NCBI RefSeq assembly: GCF_029846175.1
Contig: NZ_JARWAC010000011.1
Coordinates: forward strand, 1 to 64,000
DNA length: 64,000 bases
Source of the DNA: Sphaerisporangium sp. TRM90804
GTDB lineage: Bacteria > Actinomycetota > Actinomycetes > Streptosporangiales > Streptosporangiaceae
Reading direction: 5' to 3'
The translations under genes were made by a program, and so were the position numbers. Of the stretch, positions 17,522 to 27,569 are shown in pieces. The stretch's first letter is position 1. Every line of letters begins with the position of its first letter. The notes below the pieces were generated by a model that made no database searches, had not been told where the DNA came from, and was given only the letters and a program-made list of their open reading frames with translations.

Positions 17522-18712
17522 GTGAGCGGCGATCTCCTCGATTTCATCCTGATTGCGCTAGTGATCGCCTTTGCCGTATCGGGTTACCGGCAGGGGTTCA
17601 TCATCGGTGCTTTCAGCTTCCTCGGCTTCGTCGGGGGAGGCTTCCTGGGAGTGCTCATCGCGCCGCCCATCGCCCACGCCGTCGTCAGCGGCGCGACCGA
17701 GCAGGCGCTGCTCGCCATCGTGATCGTCTTCCTCGCCGCCGTCGTGGGGCAGTTCGCCTCCTCGACGATCGGCGCCGTCGTGCGCAGCCACATCACCTGG
17801 GAGCCCGCCCGCACGGTGGACGCGCTCGGCGGCACCTTCACCAGCGCGCTGTCCGTGCTGATCATCGCCTGGCTGATCGGGTCGCTGCTCTCGGTCGCCC
17901 CGTTCCCGTGGCTGCGCCAGCAGACCAACGGGTCGCTGGTGCTGCAGACCGTCGACGCCGCCATGCCCGACCGCGCCAAGGACTGGCGGCTGTCGTTCAA
18001 GGAGTTCGTGGACACCTCGGAGTTCCCCCAGGTGTTCAGCGCCATCGGCGGCGGCCAGTTCGTCGACGTGCCGCCGCCGGACGCCAGCGTGGCCAAGGGG
18101 CCCGCGATGCAGCGGGCGCGCAAGGCGATCGTCAAGATCCAGGGCACTGCCCCGGCCTGCCGCAAGCGCATCGAGGGCACGGGCTTCGTCTTCGCCCCGC
18201 ACCGCATCATGACCAACGCCCACGTCGTCGCGGGCGTCACCCAGGATCTCCGCGTCACCGACGAGAACCGCGTGGGTCACGACGCCCAGGTGGTGCTCTA
18301 CAACCCCGACCGCGACATCGCGGTGCTGTACGTGCCCGACCTGGAGGTCGCGCCGCTGAAGTTCGACTACACCGCCGAAGGGCAGGACGACGCGATCATC
18401 GCCGGGTTCCCCAAAGGCAAGGGCTTCACGATCAAACCCGCGAGGATCCGGCTGAAGCAGAACGCCAAGGCCGCCGACATCTACTCCCGCAAGACCGTCA
18501 CACGCGAGGTCTACTCGATCCGCGGGCTCGTGCAGGCCGGCAACTCCGGCGGCCCGCTGCTGACGCCCAGCGGCCAGGTGTACGGCGTCATCTTCGCGGC
18601 GGCGACCGACCAGGAGGAGACCGGCTTCGCGCTCACCGCGTCGGAGGTGCGTCCCGACGCCGACGACGGCAGCGGGGCCATCGCCCGCGTCGACACGCAG
18701 GACTGCGACTAG
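17522..18712 (+). CDS. marP: MarP-type membrane serine protease (CvpA-trypsin fusion)
   Basis: A 396-residue protease. Four membrane helices of the CvpA/colicin V family lie at about 5-20, 28-50, 62-85 and 105-125. A periplasmic chymotrypsin-like domain (about 195-396) has the triad His234 (NAHVV), Asp265 (PDRDIAV) and Ser342 (AGNSGGP). Cys213 and the C-terminal Cys395 match the disulfide pair of mycobacterial MarP (Rv3671c), which is needed for survival at acid pH. The GTG start lacks a strong ribosome-binding site. It follows the NUDIX gene and converges on the DUF309 gene with 11 bases between them. Confidence 0.92.
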   Translation: MSGDLLDFILIALVIAFAVSGYRQGFIIGAFSFLGFVGGGFLGVLIAPPIAHAVVSGATEQALLAIVIVFLAAVVGQFASSTIGAVVRSHITWEPARTVDALGGTFTSALSVLIIAWLIGSLLSVAPFPWLRQQTNGSLVLQTVDAAMPDRAKDWRLSFKEFVDTSEFPQVFSAIGGGQFVDVPPPDASVAKGPAMQRARKAIVKIQGTAPACRKRIEGTGFVFAPHRIMTNAHVVAGVTQDLRVTDENRVGHDAQVVLYNPDRDIAVLYVPDLEVAPLKFDYTAEGQDDAIIAGFPKGKGFTIKPARIRLKQNAKAADIYSRKTVTREVYSIRGLVQAGNSGGPLLTPSGQVYGVIFAAATDQEETGFALTASEVRPDADDGSGAIARVDTQDCD

Positions 18713-18723
18713 CGCACCGGCCG

Positions 18724-19212
18724 TCAGGGGCGGAACGCGCCCGCCAGGCGGGCGATCGCGCCGGCGGCGTCCCGCTCCGGGTGGCCCGCGACGTCTCTGG
18801 CCACGCGGACCGCCTCCGCGAGGTCGACCCCGGGCGCACCGGGCGCACCGGGCGCCGGGGGCGAGCCGAACCGCACGAGCCGGTCGGCGCCCCGTGTGAG
18901 CAGGGCGGACGCCCCCCGGCCGTTGCCCCGTTGCAGGTGGGTCAGGCCGACGCAGATCTGTGCCAGGCCCTGCCACAGGTCGCGCTCGCGCTCCGGCCCG
19001 GTCTTCCAGCGGGCCTCCAGCACCTCGTGGGCGTGGAACGGGCGCCCCTCGGCCAGGTAGCGCGCGGCCACGGCGACGGCCTCGTCGGCGCCGGGCGCGT
19101 AGTCGTCGGGCACACGTTCGACACCGGGCACGCCCTTGGGCAGCGGACGCCCGAGCGCGTCGCGGGGGCGGGCGTTGCGCGGACGCCCGGCGGGATCCCG
19201 GTCTCTGCTCAA
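18724..19212 (-). CDS. DUF309 domain-containing protein
   Basis: A 162-residue protein of the DUF309 family, function unknown. The helical core is clear: RPFHAHEVLEARWKTG, DLWQGLAQICVGLTHLQRGN and GASALLTRGADRLVRF. The start proposed is a TTG that overlaps the stop of the upstream hydrolase gene by four bases (TTGA), giving LSRDRDPAGRP as N-terminus; a longer frame upstream would overlap the hydrolase by 60 bases. It is the last gene of a coupled set with the hydrolase and the holin-like protein. Confidence 0.82.
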   Translation of the reverse strand: MSRDRDPAGRPRNARPRDALGRPLPKGVPGVERVPDDYAPGADEAVAVAARYLAEGRPFHAHEVLEARWKTGPERERDLWQGLAQICVGLTHLQRGNGRGASALLTRGADRLVRFGSPPAPGAPGAPGVDLAEAVRVARDVAGHPERDAAGAIARLAGAFRP

Positions 19213-20147
19213 CGGTCGGGCTCCGGGTCGCCGAGCCACCCGAGCAGCTCGGCGTCGAACTGGTCGGCGCACTCCTCGTGCGGGTAGTGCCCCGCGCCCT
19301 CGATCAGCCGCCAGCGGTACGGCGCCGCGACGTACCTGCTGGAGCCCTGCGCGGTGCGCGGCAGCGTGCAGGTGTCGAGAGCCCCGTGCATCTGCAGCGT
19401 CGGCATCTCGATCTCGGTGCGCATGAGCCTGCGGTAGCGCAGCCCGTCGGGCCGCATCTGGGAGCGGACGAACCAGCGGTGGTACTCCAGCGCGCAGTGG
19501 GCCACGGTCGGGATGCGGAAGGCGTCACGGTAGGTGCGCGAGACCTCCTCGTCGGGCCAGCCCGGCCCCGACCAGGCGTCCAGCAGGGCGCCGACGCGCG
19601 CGGCGCCGTCGGCGGTGAGCCGCCGCTCCGGCACCAGGGGGAGCTGGTAACCGAGGAGGTGGCCGCTGGCCCTGAGCTGGCCCATCGGCTCGGTGAGCAT
19701 GGCCTGGCGCATCCGGAGCGGGTGCGGCGCCGAGACGGTGACCAGGCGGCGCACGGTCTTCGGGTCCAGCGCCCCCATCGTCCAGCCCACCAGGCCGCCC
19801 CAGTCGTGGCCCACCACGACCGCGCACGTCTCGCCGAGCGCCCGGATCAGCCCCGCCATGTCGCCCGCGAGCGTGGGCAGGTCGTAGCCCCGCGGCGGCT
19901 TGTCGCTGGCCCCGTACCCGCGCAGGTCGGGCGCCACGACGCGGTACCCGGCGGCGGGCAGCGACCGGAGCTGCCGGCGCCACGTCCACCAGAACTGGGG
20001 GAACCCGTGCAGCAGCAGCACCAGCGGCCCGTCCCCCGCCTCCACCACATGGAACATGCCGTTGCCGGCGTGGACCGAGCGGTGCGTCCAGGGCCCGGAG
20101 ATCCGGGTCAGCGACTCGTCGGGACGCGCGCTCATGGCCGGGCTCAC
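19209..20147 (-). CDS. alpha/beta hydrolase, epoxide hydrolase-like (EphE)
   Basis: About 312 residues. Features of epoxide hydrolases: oxyanion-hole HGFPQ (47-51), nucleophile Asp115 in VVGHDWGG, an acidic residue in HGALDTCT and the catalytic His in GAGHYPHEE, with the cap region between. The GTG start overlaps the stop of the preceding holin-like gene (GTGA); an in-frame ATG 12 bases later is possible. It corresponds by sequence type and place to mycobacterial ephE (Rv3670), adjacent to marP. The natural substrate is unknown. Confidence 0.87.
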   Translation of the reverse strand: MSPAMSARPDESLTRISGPWTHRSVHAGNGMFHVVEAGDGPLVLLLHGFPQFWWTWRRQLRSLPAAGYRVVAPDLRGYGASDKPPRGYDLPTLAGDMAGLIRALGETCAVVVGHDWGGLVGWTMGALDPKTVRRLVTVSAPHPLRMRQAMLTEPMGQLRASGHLLGYQLPLVPERRLTADGAARVGALLDAWSGPGWPDEEVSRTYRDAFRIPTVAHCALEYHRWFVRSQMRPDGLRYRRLMRTEIEMPTLQMHGALDTCTLPRTAQGSSRYVAAPYRWRLIEGAGHYPHEECADQFDAELLGWLGDPEPDR

Positions 20148-20647
20148 GGTCCGGAGGTCGGGCGCCTGTGCGCGGAGCCGTCGCCCGTCGCGTCGGTGAC
20201 GACCGGCACGCGGTGCCCGCCGATCTCGCCCGCGGTGGGCTCGCGGCGCGCCGGCCGCAGGACGGGGGTCTCCTCCGGCTTGGCCAGGTTCTTCAGGCTC
20301 CGGGTGGTGCGCTTCATCCCCGTGAGCCCCTTGAGGCGGCGGTAGCCGATGAACGCGAGCAGACCCGCGACGAGCAGGTAGAACACGGTCACGATGGTGA
20401 AGGCCAGCCACGTCATCATGCCGAGCTGCACCAGGCCGTAGGCGATCGCGAACGACCCGAGGATCAGGCACAGGTGGAGCATGAACGCGGCGACTCCGAA
20501 CAGCCCGGCCGCCGTGCCCACCCGTTTCGCGTCGAACTTGAGCTCGGACTTCGCCAGCTCGATCTCCGAGCGGACAAGGGTGGAAATGTGTTGGCTCGCC
20601 TCGGCGACGAGGGCGCCGAGCGATTCCTCCTCGGGCGGACCGGCCAT
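20144..20647 (-). CDS. phage holin-like (Actinobacterial holin-X/DUF1469) membrane protein
   Basis: A 167-residue protein. An amphipathic N-terminus (SLGALVAEASQHISTLVRSEIELAKSEL in two parts) is followed by two hydrophobic helices (about residues 46-68 and 77-100) and a basic, Pro-rich tail. This is the pattern of the putative actinobacterial holin-X family, which is chromosomal and not phage-borne; the name reflects topology only. AGGAGAG lies 7 bases before the ATG. It is coupled by a GTGA overlap to the hydrolase gene downstream; Rv3669 is the mycobacterial counterpart beside ephE. Confidence 0.83.
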   Translation of the reverse strand: MAGPPEEESLGALVAEASQHISTLVRSEIELAKSELKFDAKRVGTAAGLFGVAAFMLHLCLILGSFAIAYGLVQLGMMTWLAFTIVTVFYLLVAGLLAFIGYRRLKGLTGMKRTTRSLKNLAKPEETPVLRPARREPTAGEIGGHRVPVVTDATGDGSAHRRPTSGP

Positions 20648-20949
20648 GTCTGCTCTCCTATCAGGATTTCGGGACACACTATCCAGCTTGGCAGTGATCA
20701 ACGGCGCGCCTCCCCGCTGGACGCTCCAAGACACCGCCGCCCCAGCCCACCACTACCACGGCGACGCCGTCATGGCGGGCACTCCCGATGTCACGGTTGC
20801 CTCGCGAACCTCTTCCGGACGGCTCCCGCCGGGCTTGGGACGCGACCGGCGCGGACCCGTCTTGCGGATCCGCGCCGGTGCGCGCCGCCGCGCGCCGCTC
20901 GGCCGCTCAGGTGACGGCCGTCCGTGCCCGGCCGGGCGGCGTCAGGGCG

Positions 20950-22926
<1,977 letters not shown>

Positions 22927-22971
22927 AACGTACTCCTTCACATGGCCTGGACCGATTGGGCTGGTCCCCAC

Positions 22972-23334
22972 TTCACCAGGCTGGGGGCGAGGGGGACAAG
23001 GGGGGGACGAACCCGCCGGCCCGGCCGGACGCCTTCACAACAACCTTGACGGGGAGTCACAAAAGCTGCGGATTCGATGCGGAAATGATATCGAAGGGTA
23101 AATGGGGGGAACGCAAGAGCGTTAATCCGCTGTCCTCGTTGAACGGTGCGAACCGAGCGCCGAGCGGTTCGTGAGATCGGCGGCCGTCGGCCGCGCTGAC
23201 CGTTCTCTGACCGAATGCTGACACGTTCCGGCTCTTGGCGCCATCTCGAAGGTCGCGGCCTTGTCTGTTCTTGACCCGCCGTCGACGTCGGCCGCCGCGA
23301 GTCCCGGGCCTACCGGCGGGTAAGGTCGGGGGTC
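22972..23334. other. intergenic region between acs and the Fic-like gene
   Basis: Divergent promoter region of about 360 bases with a locally A/T-richer core (23065-23105) where the acs promoter is expected. A 7-bp hairpin (CGAACCG/CGGTTCG) lies at 23149-23171. TTGAC-GGGGAG-TCACA at 23048 has one perfect Crp half only. No gene is recognised. Confidence 0.4.
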
Positions 23335-24123
23335 GTGAGCGATCCACTGGCTGTCATCGCCGGGCTTCCCGGGGTTCCGGAGGTCGTCCAGGACGCCCGT
23401 ACGGCGGTCGACCGGCTGTACAGGCACCGGATGCTGCGGCGGCGCGGGCCCGAGGTCTCCGCCGAGTCGGCCCTGCGCGGAGCGCGGGCGTCGGCGGCCC
23501 TGGAGGGGGAGGACATCCCGCTCGCGGTGCTGCGGTCGGGCGAGGCGGTCTCCGCCGTCGCCCAGGGCGCGCTGCGCGCGTCGGCCGAGGCGGGGAGGCT
23601 CGGCAAGGTCTGGCGCACCGCCCCGCGCCAGGTGCTGGCCCGCCTGCACGCGCTGGCCGCGGCCGGTCTGACCGAGGACGACGACCTGCTCGGGCGGCCC
23701 CGTACCGGTGCGGCGGCGTCCGATCCGCTGGGGCTGGGCCCCGCGCCGGAGGCCGAGGCCGCCGCCGTCCGCGTCGCCTCGCTGGCCGGCCTGGTGACCG
23801 GCCCGTCCGCGGCGCCCGCGCTGGTGCTCGCGGCCATCGTCCACGCCGAGCTCGCCGTGCTGCGCCCGTTCGGGACGGCGGACGGCCTGGTGGCGCGGGC
23901 GGCCGAGCGGCTCACGCTGGTGGAGTTCGGGCTGGACCCGAAGTCGCTGGTGGCCGTGGAGGTCGGGCACGCCGCTCTGGGCGAGGCGTACGGCGAGAGC
24001 CTGCGGGGCTACCTGAAGGGCACCGCCGAGGGGGTCGCGGGCTGGGTGCGGCACTGCGCGTCGGCCGTGGAGCTGGGCGCCCGCGAGGCGACCGCCATCT
24101 GCGAGGCGCTGCAACGCGGCTGA
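23335..24123 (+). CDS. degenerate Fic-like protein
   Basis: A 262-residue protein, GTG start, helical and Ala-rich. Two traits recall Fic AMP-transferases. The segment LRPFGTADGLVAR (176-188) aligns with the active-site motif HPFxxGNGRxxR, but the catalytic His is Arg177, G-N is Ala-Asp and the first Arg is Leu185; only the last Arg188 is kept. SAALEG (53-58) fits the Fic inhibitory motif (S/T)xxxE(G/N). If it is a Fic fold, it should be catalytically dead as an AMP-transferase. It precedes the Tad locus; a perfect hairpin follows the stop. Homologues are often called 'oxidoreductase' without visible support. Confidence 0.7.
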   Translation: MSDPLAVIAGLPGVPEVVQDARTAVDRLYRHRMLRRRGPEVSAESALRGARASAALEGEDIPLAVLRSGEAVSAVAQGALRASAEAGRLGKVWRTAPRQVLARLHALAAAGLTEDDDLLGRPRTGAAASDPLGLGPAPEAEAAAVRVASLAGLVTGPSAAPALVLAAIVHAELAVLRPFGTADGLVARAAERLTLVEFGLDPKSLVAVEVGHAALGEAYGESLRGYLKGTAEGVAGWVRHCASAVELGAREATAICEALQRG

Positions 24124-24148
24124 GTGGCTGTTTCGACGGCCAAAGCAA

Positions 24149-24173
24149 ACGGCGTCCCTTGGAGGGACGCCGT
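24149..24173 (+). terminator. terminator of the Fic-like gene
   Basis: Perfect 11-bp stem ACGGCGTCCCT with its complement, loop TGG, 26 bases after the stop codon. Confidence 0.75.
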
Positions 24174-24711
24174 CGCCAGTACGCCACGCCGGGTTACCAA
24201 GCGTGCACCTCATATTCGTCGGACGGGACAAGCCCGTCCTGACGCGCCTCCCGCGGCTGGTCGCGCGTGGGTACCCGGTGGCCGTACTCGAACACTCGGT
24301 CCGTGACTTCTTTCTACGACTAAACCCGCCTGTTGGGAACCCCCCGGTCAAGAGCTTTACCGACTTCTGGACGACCATGCCGCCGTGGCCCGGGGCTTTC
24401 ACGCGCGGCACGGCCTCCCCGGCCGCCCCGGCGGTGAAGCCTTCACCGGTCACCGTGGGTGACCGGCGTCCCGGCGCGATTTCCCGGGCACTTCTGGTGA
24501 CCACACCGCTACGGCCGAAAAAAAGCGGGGAAAATCAGAGATTGCGCCTCGACGGAACTCCAGTTCATCGGGCACCATACGGGTGGTGTCCACATGACCG
24601 TGGCGATGGGCGATCGGGATATCCATTGCCTTCCCACGCCGCCCCGCACACGGTGTTGAAAGCTTTCTTCTGAAACAGGCCCGGCTCTACCCCCCCGGAG
24701 CCGGACCTCCA
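24174..24711. other. 538-base intergenic region, possible unannotated transcript
   Basis: No convincing protein gene: frames here lack codon bias and family resemblance. It contains a small hairpin at 24221-24239 (GGACGGG/CCCGTCC) and another at 24681-24704 (CCGGCTC/GAGCCGG), and is followed by a strong intrinsic terminator in the + direction. A small RNA ending at that terminator would explain it. Confidence 0.4.
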
Positions 24712-24752
24712 GGCGACCCCCGCTCTCCCCCCCGGCGGGGGTCGCCCTTTTC
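24712..24752 (+). terminator. intrinsic terminator with T-run
   Basis: GGCGACCCCCG pairs with CGGGGGTCGCC at 24736-24746 and is followed by CTTTTCT. The T-run fixes the + orientation, yet no + strand gene ends nearby; the nearest stop is the Fic-like gene 590 bases back, which already has its own hairpin. Confidence 0.75.
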
Positions 24753-24762
24753 TCCCCCTCCA

Positions 24763-24922
24763 CCCGCCGGCCGCGGCACTTATCCACAGAACCACGCTCG
24801 ACCGGATCGGTGGCGCGTCGCTTCAGCAGGGTGGGTCTCGCATCGCCCGCCGGCCGCGGCACTTATCCACAGAACCGCGCTCGGCCGGATCGGCGGGGCG
24901 TCGCTTCAGCAGGGTGGGTCTC
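24763..24922 (+). repeat. 83-bp direct repeat with DnaA-box 9-mers
   Basis: Two copies, 24763-24839 and 24846-24922, with only a few differences, lie just before the first Tad gene. Each contains TTATCCACA (24780-24788 and 24863-24871), the consensus DnaA box. A third, shorter copy, TTATCCACAGAATCGCGCTC and GGCC after it, occurs at 29407-29430 upstream of the DUF4244 gene. Confidence 0.9.
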
Positions 24923-24944
24923 CCAACGACAGGGAGGCCACCGC

Positions 24945-25985
24945 ATGCACCGCCCCTTGGTGATCACCGAAGACCAGGAGCTGCTCGACGACCTGCTGCG
25001 CATCGCCGCGGCGGCCGGGGTCGAGCTGGACGTCGCGCACGCCGCGGTCCATGCCCGGCCCTACTGGCGGCGCGCCCCGCTCGTCGTCGTGGGCGCCGAT
25101 GCCGCCGACGCGCTCGCGGTCAGCGCACCGCCGCCCCGGCAGGGCGTGCTCCTGGTCACGCGCGTGGCCGACGATCCGGCCGTCTGGCGCCGGTGCGTCG
25201 CCGTCGGCGCCCACACCGTCCTCGAACTGCCCGAGGCCGAACGGCGGCTGGTCGACGAGTTCGCCGAGGCGTCGGAGCCGGCGGTCAGGGCCGGCCGCAC
25301 CCTGTGCGTCGTCGGCGGCAGCGGCGGTGCGGGTGCGAGCGTGCTCGCCGCGTCGCTCGCCCTGCTCGGGGCCAGGCGCGGCCTGCGCACCCTGCTGGTG
25401 GACGCCGACCCGCTCGGCGGCGGCATCGACGTCGTCCTCGGCCAGGAGCGGGCCACCGGCGCCCGCTGGCCCGATGTCGCCGAGCGTGAGGGCCGCGTCA
25501 GCTTCGCCGCCCTGCAGGAGGCCCTGCCCACGATCGGGGAGCTGACGGTCCTGTCCTGGCATCGCGGCGAGTCCCCGCCCATCCCGCCCGAGGCCATGCG
25601 CGCCGTGCTGGAGGCCGCCCACCGGGGGTGCGACCTCGTGGTGGTCGACCTCCCGCGCCACGTGGGGCCCGCCGAAGCCGAGGCGTTGTCCCGCGCGGTC
25701 GCCACCCTGCTGCTCGTCCCCGCCGACGTGCGCGGGGTCCTCGCCGCCTCCCAGATGCTCATCGAGCTGCGCCGCCACACGTCGGCCCTGCGTGTGGTCG
25801 TCCGCGACGGCTCCCTGCGCCCCGATGTCGTCGCCACCACCCTCGGCGTCCCCTCCGCCGGTGTCCTGCCCAGCCAACGAGGCGTGACCGACGCCTTGAA
25901 CAGAGGCGACGCCCCACCCCTGCCCCCCAAATCCCCGCTGGCCCGCCTGTGCGCCGAGCTCCTCACCACCTTGGCCGCCGAATGA
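24945..25985 (+). CDS. CpaE/Ssd-like MinD-family ATPase of the Tad locus
   Basis: A 346-residue protein. The N-terminal 110 residues are receiver-like (MHRPLVITEDQELLDDLL); the rest is a MinD/ParA-type ATPase domain. Its P-loop, GGSGGAGASVLAASL (about 125-139), lacks the Lys of the normal Walker A, as in the Ssd/Rv3660c group; ATP hydrolysis is therefore doubtful. LVDADPLGGGIDVVLG and VVVDLPR follow. It probably positions the pilus machine at the pole or septum, like CpaE. GGGAGG precedes the ATG. It is the first gene of the Tad operon; its stop overlaps an ATG in frame with cpaF. Confidence 0.87.
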   Translation: MHRPLVITEDQELLDDLLRIAAAAGVELDVAHAAVHARPYWRRAPLVVVGADAADALAVSAPPPRQGVLLVTRVADDPAVWRRCVAVGAHTVLELPEAERRLVDEFAEASEPAVRAGRTLCVVGGSGGAGASVLAASLALLGARRGLRTLLVDADPLGGGIDVVLGQERATGARWPDVAEREGRVSFAALQEALPTIGELTVLSWHRGESPPIPPEAMRAVLEAAHRGCDLVVVDLPRHVGPAEAEALSRAVATLLLVPADVRGVLAASQMLIELRRHTSALRVVVRDGSLRPDVVATTLGVPSAGVLPSQRGVTDALNRGDAPPLPPKSPLARLCAELLTTLAAE

Positions 25986-26128
25986 CCCCCGCCCCGACCC
26001 CCCGGAACCACAGCCGCCCCGCCCCCCGCGAGCGCATGCCGCCGAGCCCGCTCGCGGGCGAGGCGCCCCCGGGCGGCGGTTCGGGCCGTGCGGCGTCCGG
26101 GATCGGGGTCGATCGTGAGGGAGTGCAG

Positions 26129-27295
26129 ATGGGTGGCCTGATCCGAGGGGTGACGGTCTCACCCGATCTCGTGGAGGCCGTTAGGGTTCGGCTGGCGAAG
26201 GCGGGGGCGGCGCCCACCGCGTCGCAGGTGGCGGCGGCGCTTCGCGCCGAGCGGGCCGTGCTGGGAGACGCGGAGATCCTCGCGGTCGCCCGCGCCCTGC
26301 GTGCCGACCTGATCGGGGCGGGGCCGCTGGAGCCGCTGCTCGCCGAGCCCGACGTGACCGACGTCCTGGTGAACGGCGCCCGCGAGGTCTGGGTCGACGA
26401 CGGGCTCGGCCTGCGGCGCACGCCGGTCACCTTCCCGAGCGACGACGAGGTGCGGCGGCTCGCCCAGCGCCTCGCCGCGGCGGCGGGAAGACGTCTCGAC
26501 GACGCCTGCCCCTACGTCGACGCCCGCCTGTCCGGCGGCGTGCGGCTGCACGCCGTCCTGCCGCCGGTCTCCTCGGAAGGGCCGTGCCTGTCCCTCAGGC
26601 TGCCGCCCCGCCGGAGCTTCACCCTGGAGGATCTCGTCCCCGGCGAGGGCGCCGCCGCCGTCCGCGCGCTGGTCGCCGCCCGCCTCGCCTTCCTGGTGAC
26701 CGGCGGCACCGGAACCGGGAAGACCACCCTTCTGTCGGCCCTGCTGTCACAGGCCCACCCGGCCGAGCGGCTGATCCTCGTGGAGGACTCCGCCGAGCTG
26801 CGCCCCCTGCACCCGCACGTCGTCCGCCTGGAGACCCGGCCGCCCAACCTGGAAGGCGCCGGCGGAGTCACCCTGCGCGACCTCGTCCGCCAGGCGCTCC
26901 GCATGCGCCCCGACCGCCTGGTGGTCGGCGAGGTCCGGGGTTTCGAGGTTGTGGATCTCCTCGCGGCCATGAACACCGGTCACGAGGGCTGCTGCGGCAC
27001 CCTGCACGCCAACAGCCCGGCCGACGTCCCAGCCCGCCTGGAGGCGCTGGCCTGCGCCGCGGGCCTCACCCGGGAAGCCGTGCACAGCCAGATCGCCGCG
27101 GCCCTGGACGTCGTCATCCACGTGGTCCGCGACCCCCGAGACGGCCACCGCAGGGTCGCCGAGATCTGCCTGATGAACCGCGCCCCCACAGGCTTCGTCC
27201 ACGCCGTCCCCGCCCTGACCTTCCCGCCCCACGGCCCGCCGACCCCCGGCCCTGCCCTGCCCGCCCTCAGGACCAGAGCGCCGGGGTTGCCGTGA
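26129..27295 (+). CDS. cpaF: Tad pilus assembly ATPase CpaF/TadA
   Basis: A 388-residue type II/IV secretion ATPase that powers Flp pilus assembly. The N-terminal domain runs to about 165; Walker A is GGTGTGKTT (192-200), followed by an acidic box near VEDSAELRPL, Walker B RPDRLVVGEVRG, and the His box TGHEGCCGTLHANS. GAGGGAG precedes the chosen ATG. An upstream in-frame ATG at 25982, overlapping the stop of the previous gene (ATGA), would add 49 Pro-rich residues and is a real alternative. The last codons (ALPALRTRAPGLP) lie inside a 134/140-bp tandem repeat, and the stop overlaps a GTG (GTGA). Confidence 0.93.
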   Translation: MGGLIRGVTVSPDLVEAVRVRLAKAGAAPTASQVAAALRAERAVLGDAEILAVARALRADLIGAGPLEPLLAEPDVTDVLVNGAREVWVDDGLGLRRTPVTFPSDDEVRRLAQRLAAAAGRRLDDACPYVDARLSGGVRLHAVLPPVSSEGPCLSLRLPPRRSFTLEDLVPGEGAAAVRALVAARLAFLVTGGTGTGKTTLLSALLSQAHPAERLILVEDSAELRPLHPHVVRLETRPPNLEGAGGVTLRDLVRQALRMRPDRLVVGEVRGFEVVDLLAAMNTGHEGCCGTLHANSPADVPARLEALACAAGLTREAVHSQIAAALDVVIHVVRDPRDGHRRVAEICLMNRAPTGFVHAVPALTFPPHGPPTPGPALPALRTRAPGLP

Positions 27296-27429
27296 GCGCG
27301 CTCCCGACAGCGGGGCCCGCTGAGCATGGGCCCTGGTCTTTGTGGACGGGGCCCGATATCTCCCCGCGCTCGGCGCCATCGGGCCAGGCCTTGCCCGCCG
27401 ACAGGGCCAGAGCGCCGGGGCTGCTGTGA
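27292..27429 (+). CDS. mini-ORF 1 (duplicated tadB start fused to duplicated cpaF end)
   Basis: A 45-residue frame created by the tandem repeat. Its first 22 residues (MSALPTAGPAEH, WSLWTGPD) resemble the TadB N-terminus, and its end (ALPADRARAPGLL) resembles the CpaF C-terminus. It starts in a GTGA overlap with the cpaF stop and ends in a GTGA overlap with the next mini-ORF. It stays open, but whether it is translated, or acts only as a coupling leader, is unknown. Confidence 0.45.
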   Translation: MSALPTAGPAEHGPWSLWTGPDISPRSAPSGQALPADRARAPGLL

Positions 27430-27569
27430 CCGTGCTCCTGGCGGCGAGGCTGTTGAGCAGGGGGGCGGTGTGGTCGTGGGCGGAGCCCGCTATCTTCCCG
27501 CCTCGCGGCCCGGTGTCTTCCGGCCCGGCCTTGCCCGCCCTCAGGGCCAGAGCGCTGGGGCTCCTGTGA
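27426..27569 (+). CDS. mini-ORF 2 (second duplicated tadB start/cpaF end)
   Basis: A 47-residue frame, MTVLLAARLLSRGAVWSWAE at the start, matching TadB's MSVLLVAGLLSMGAVWLW, and ALPALRARALGLL at the end, matching CpaF. It is joined to its neighbours by GTGA overlaps on both sides, so ribosomes could pass from cpaF through both mini-ORFs to tadB. The N-terminus is hydrophobic enough to insert in the membrane. Confidence 0.45.
   Translation: MTVLLAARLLSRGAVWSWAEPAIFPPRGPVSSGPALPALRARALGLL

Noticed and set aside
20144-20647. Prophage remnant because of the holin-like protein.
   Set aside because: The family is a normal chromosomal membrane protein in actinobacteria and sits in a conserved gene order; no phage genes are near.
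23048-23063. Crp site for acs (TTGAC-GGGGAG-TCACA).
   Set aside because: Only one half-site matches the consensus; the other half has almost no agreement.
24203-24673. 156-codon frame between the Fic-like gene and the Tad locus.
   Set aside because: No ribosome-binding site, no codon bias and no family resemblance; overlaps hairpins.
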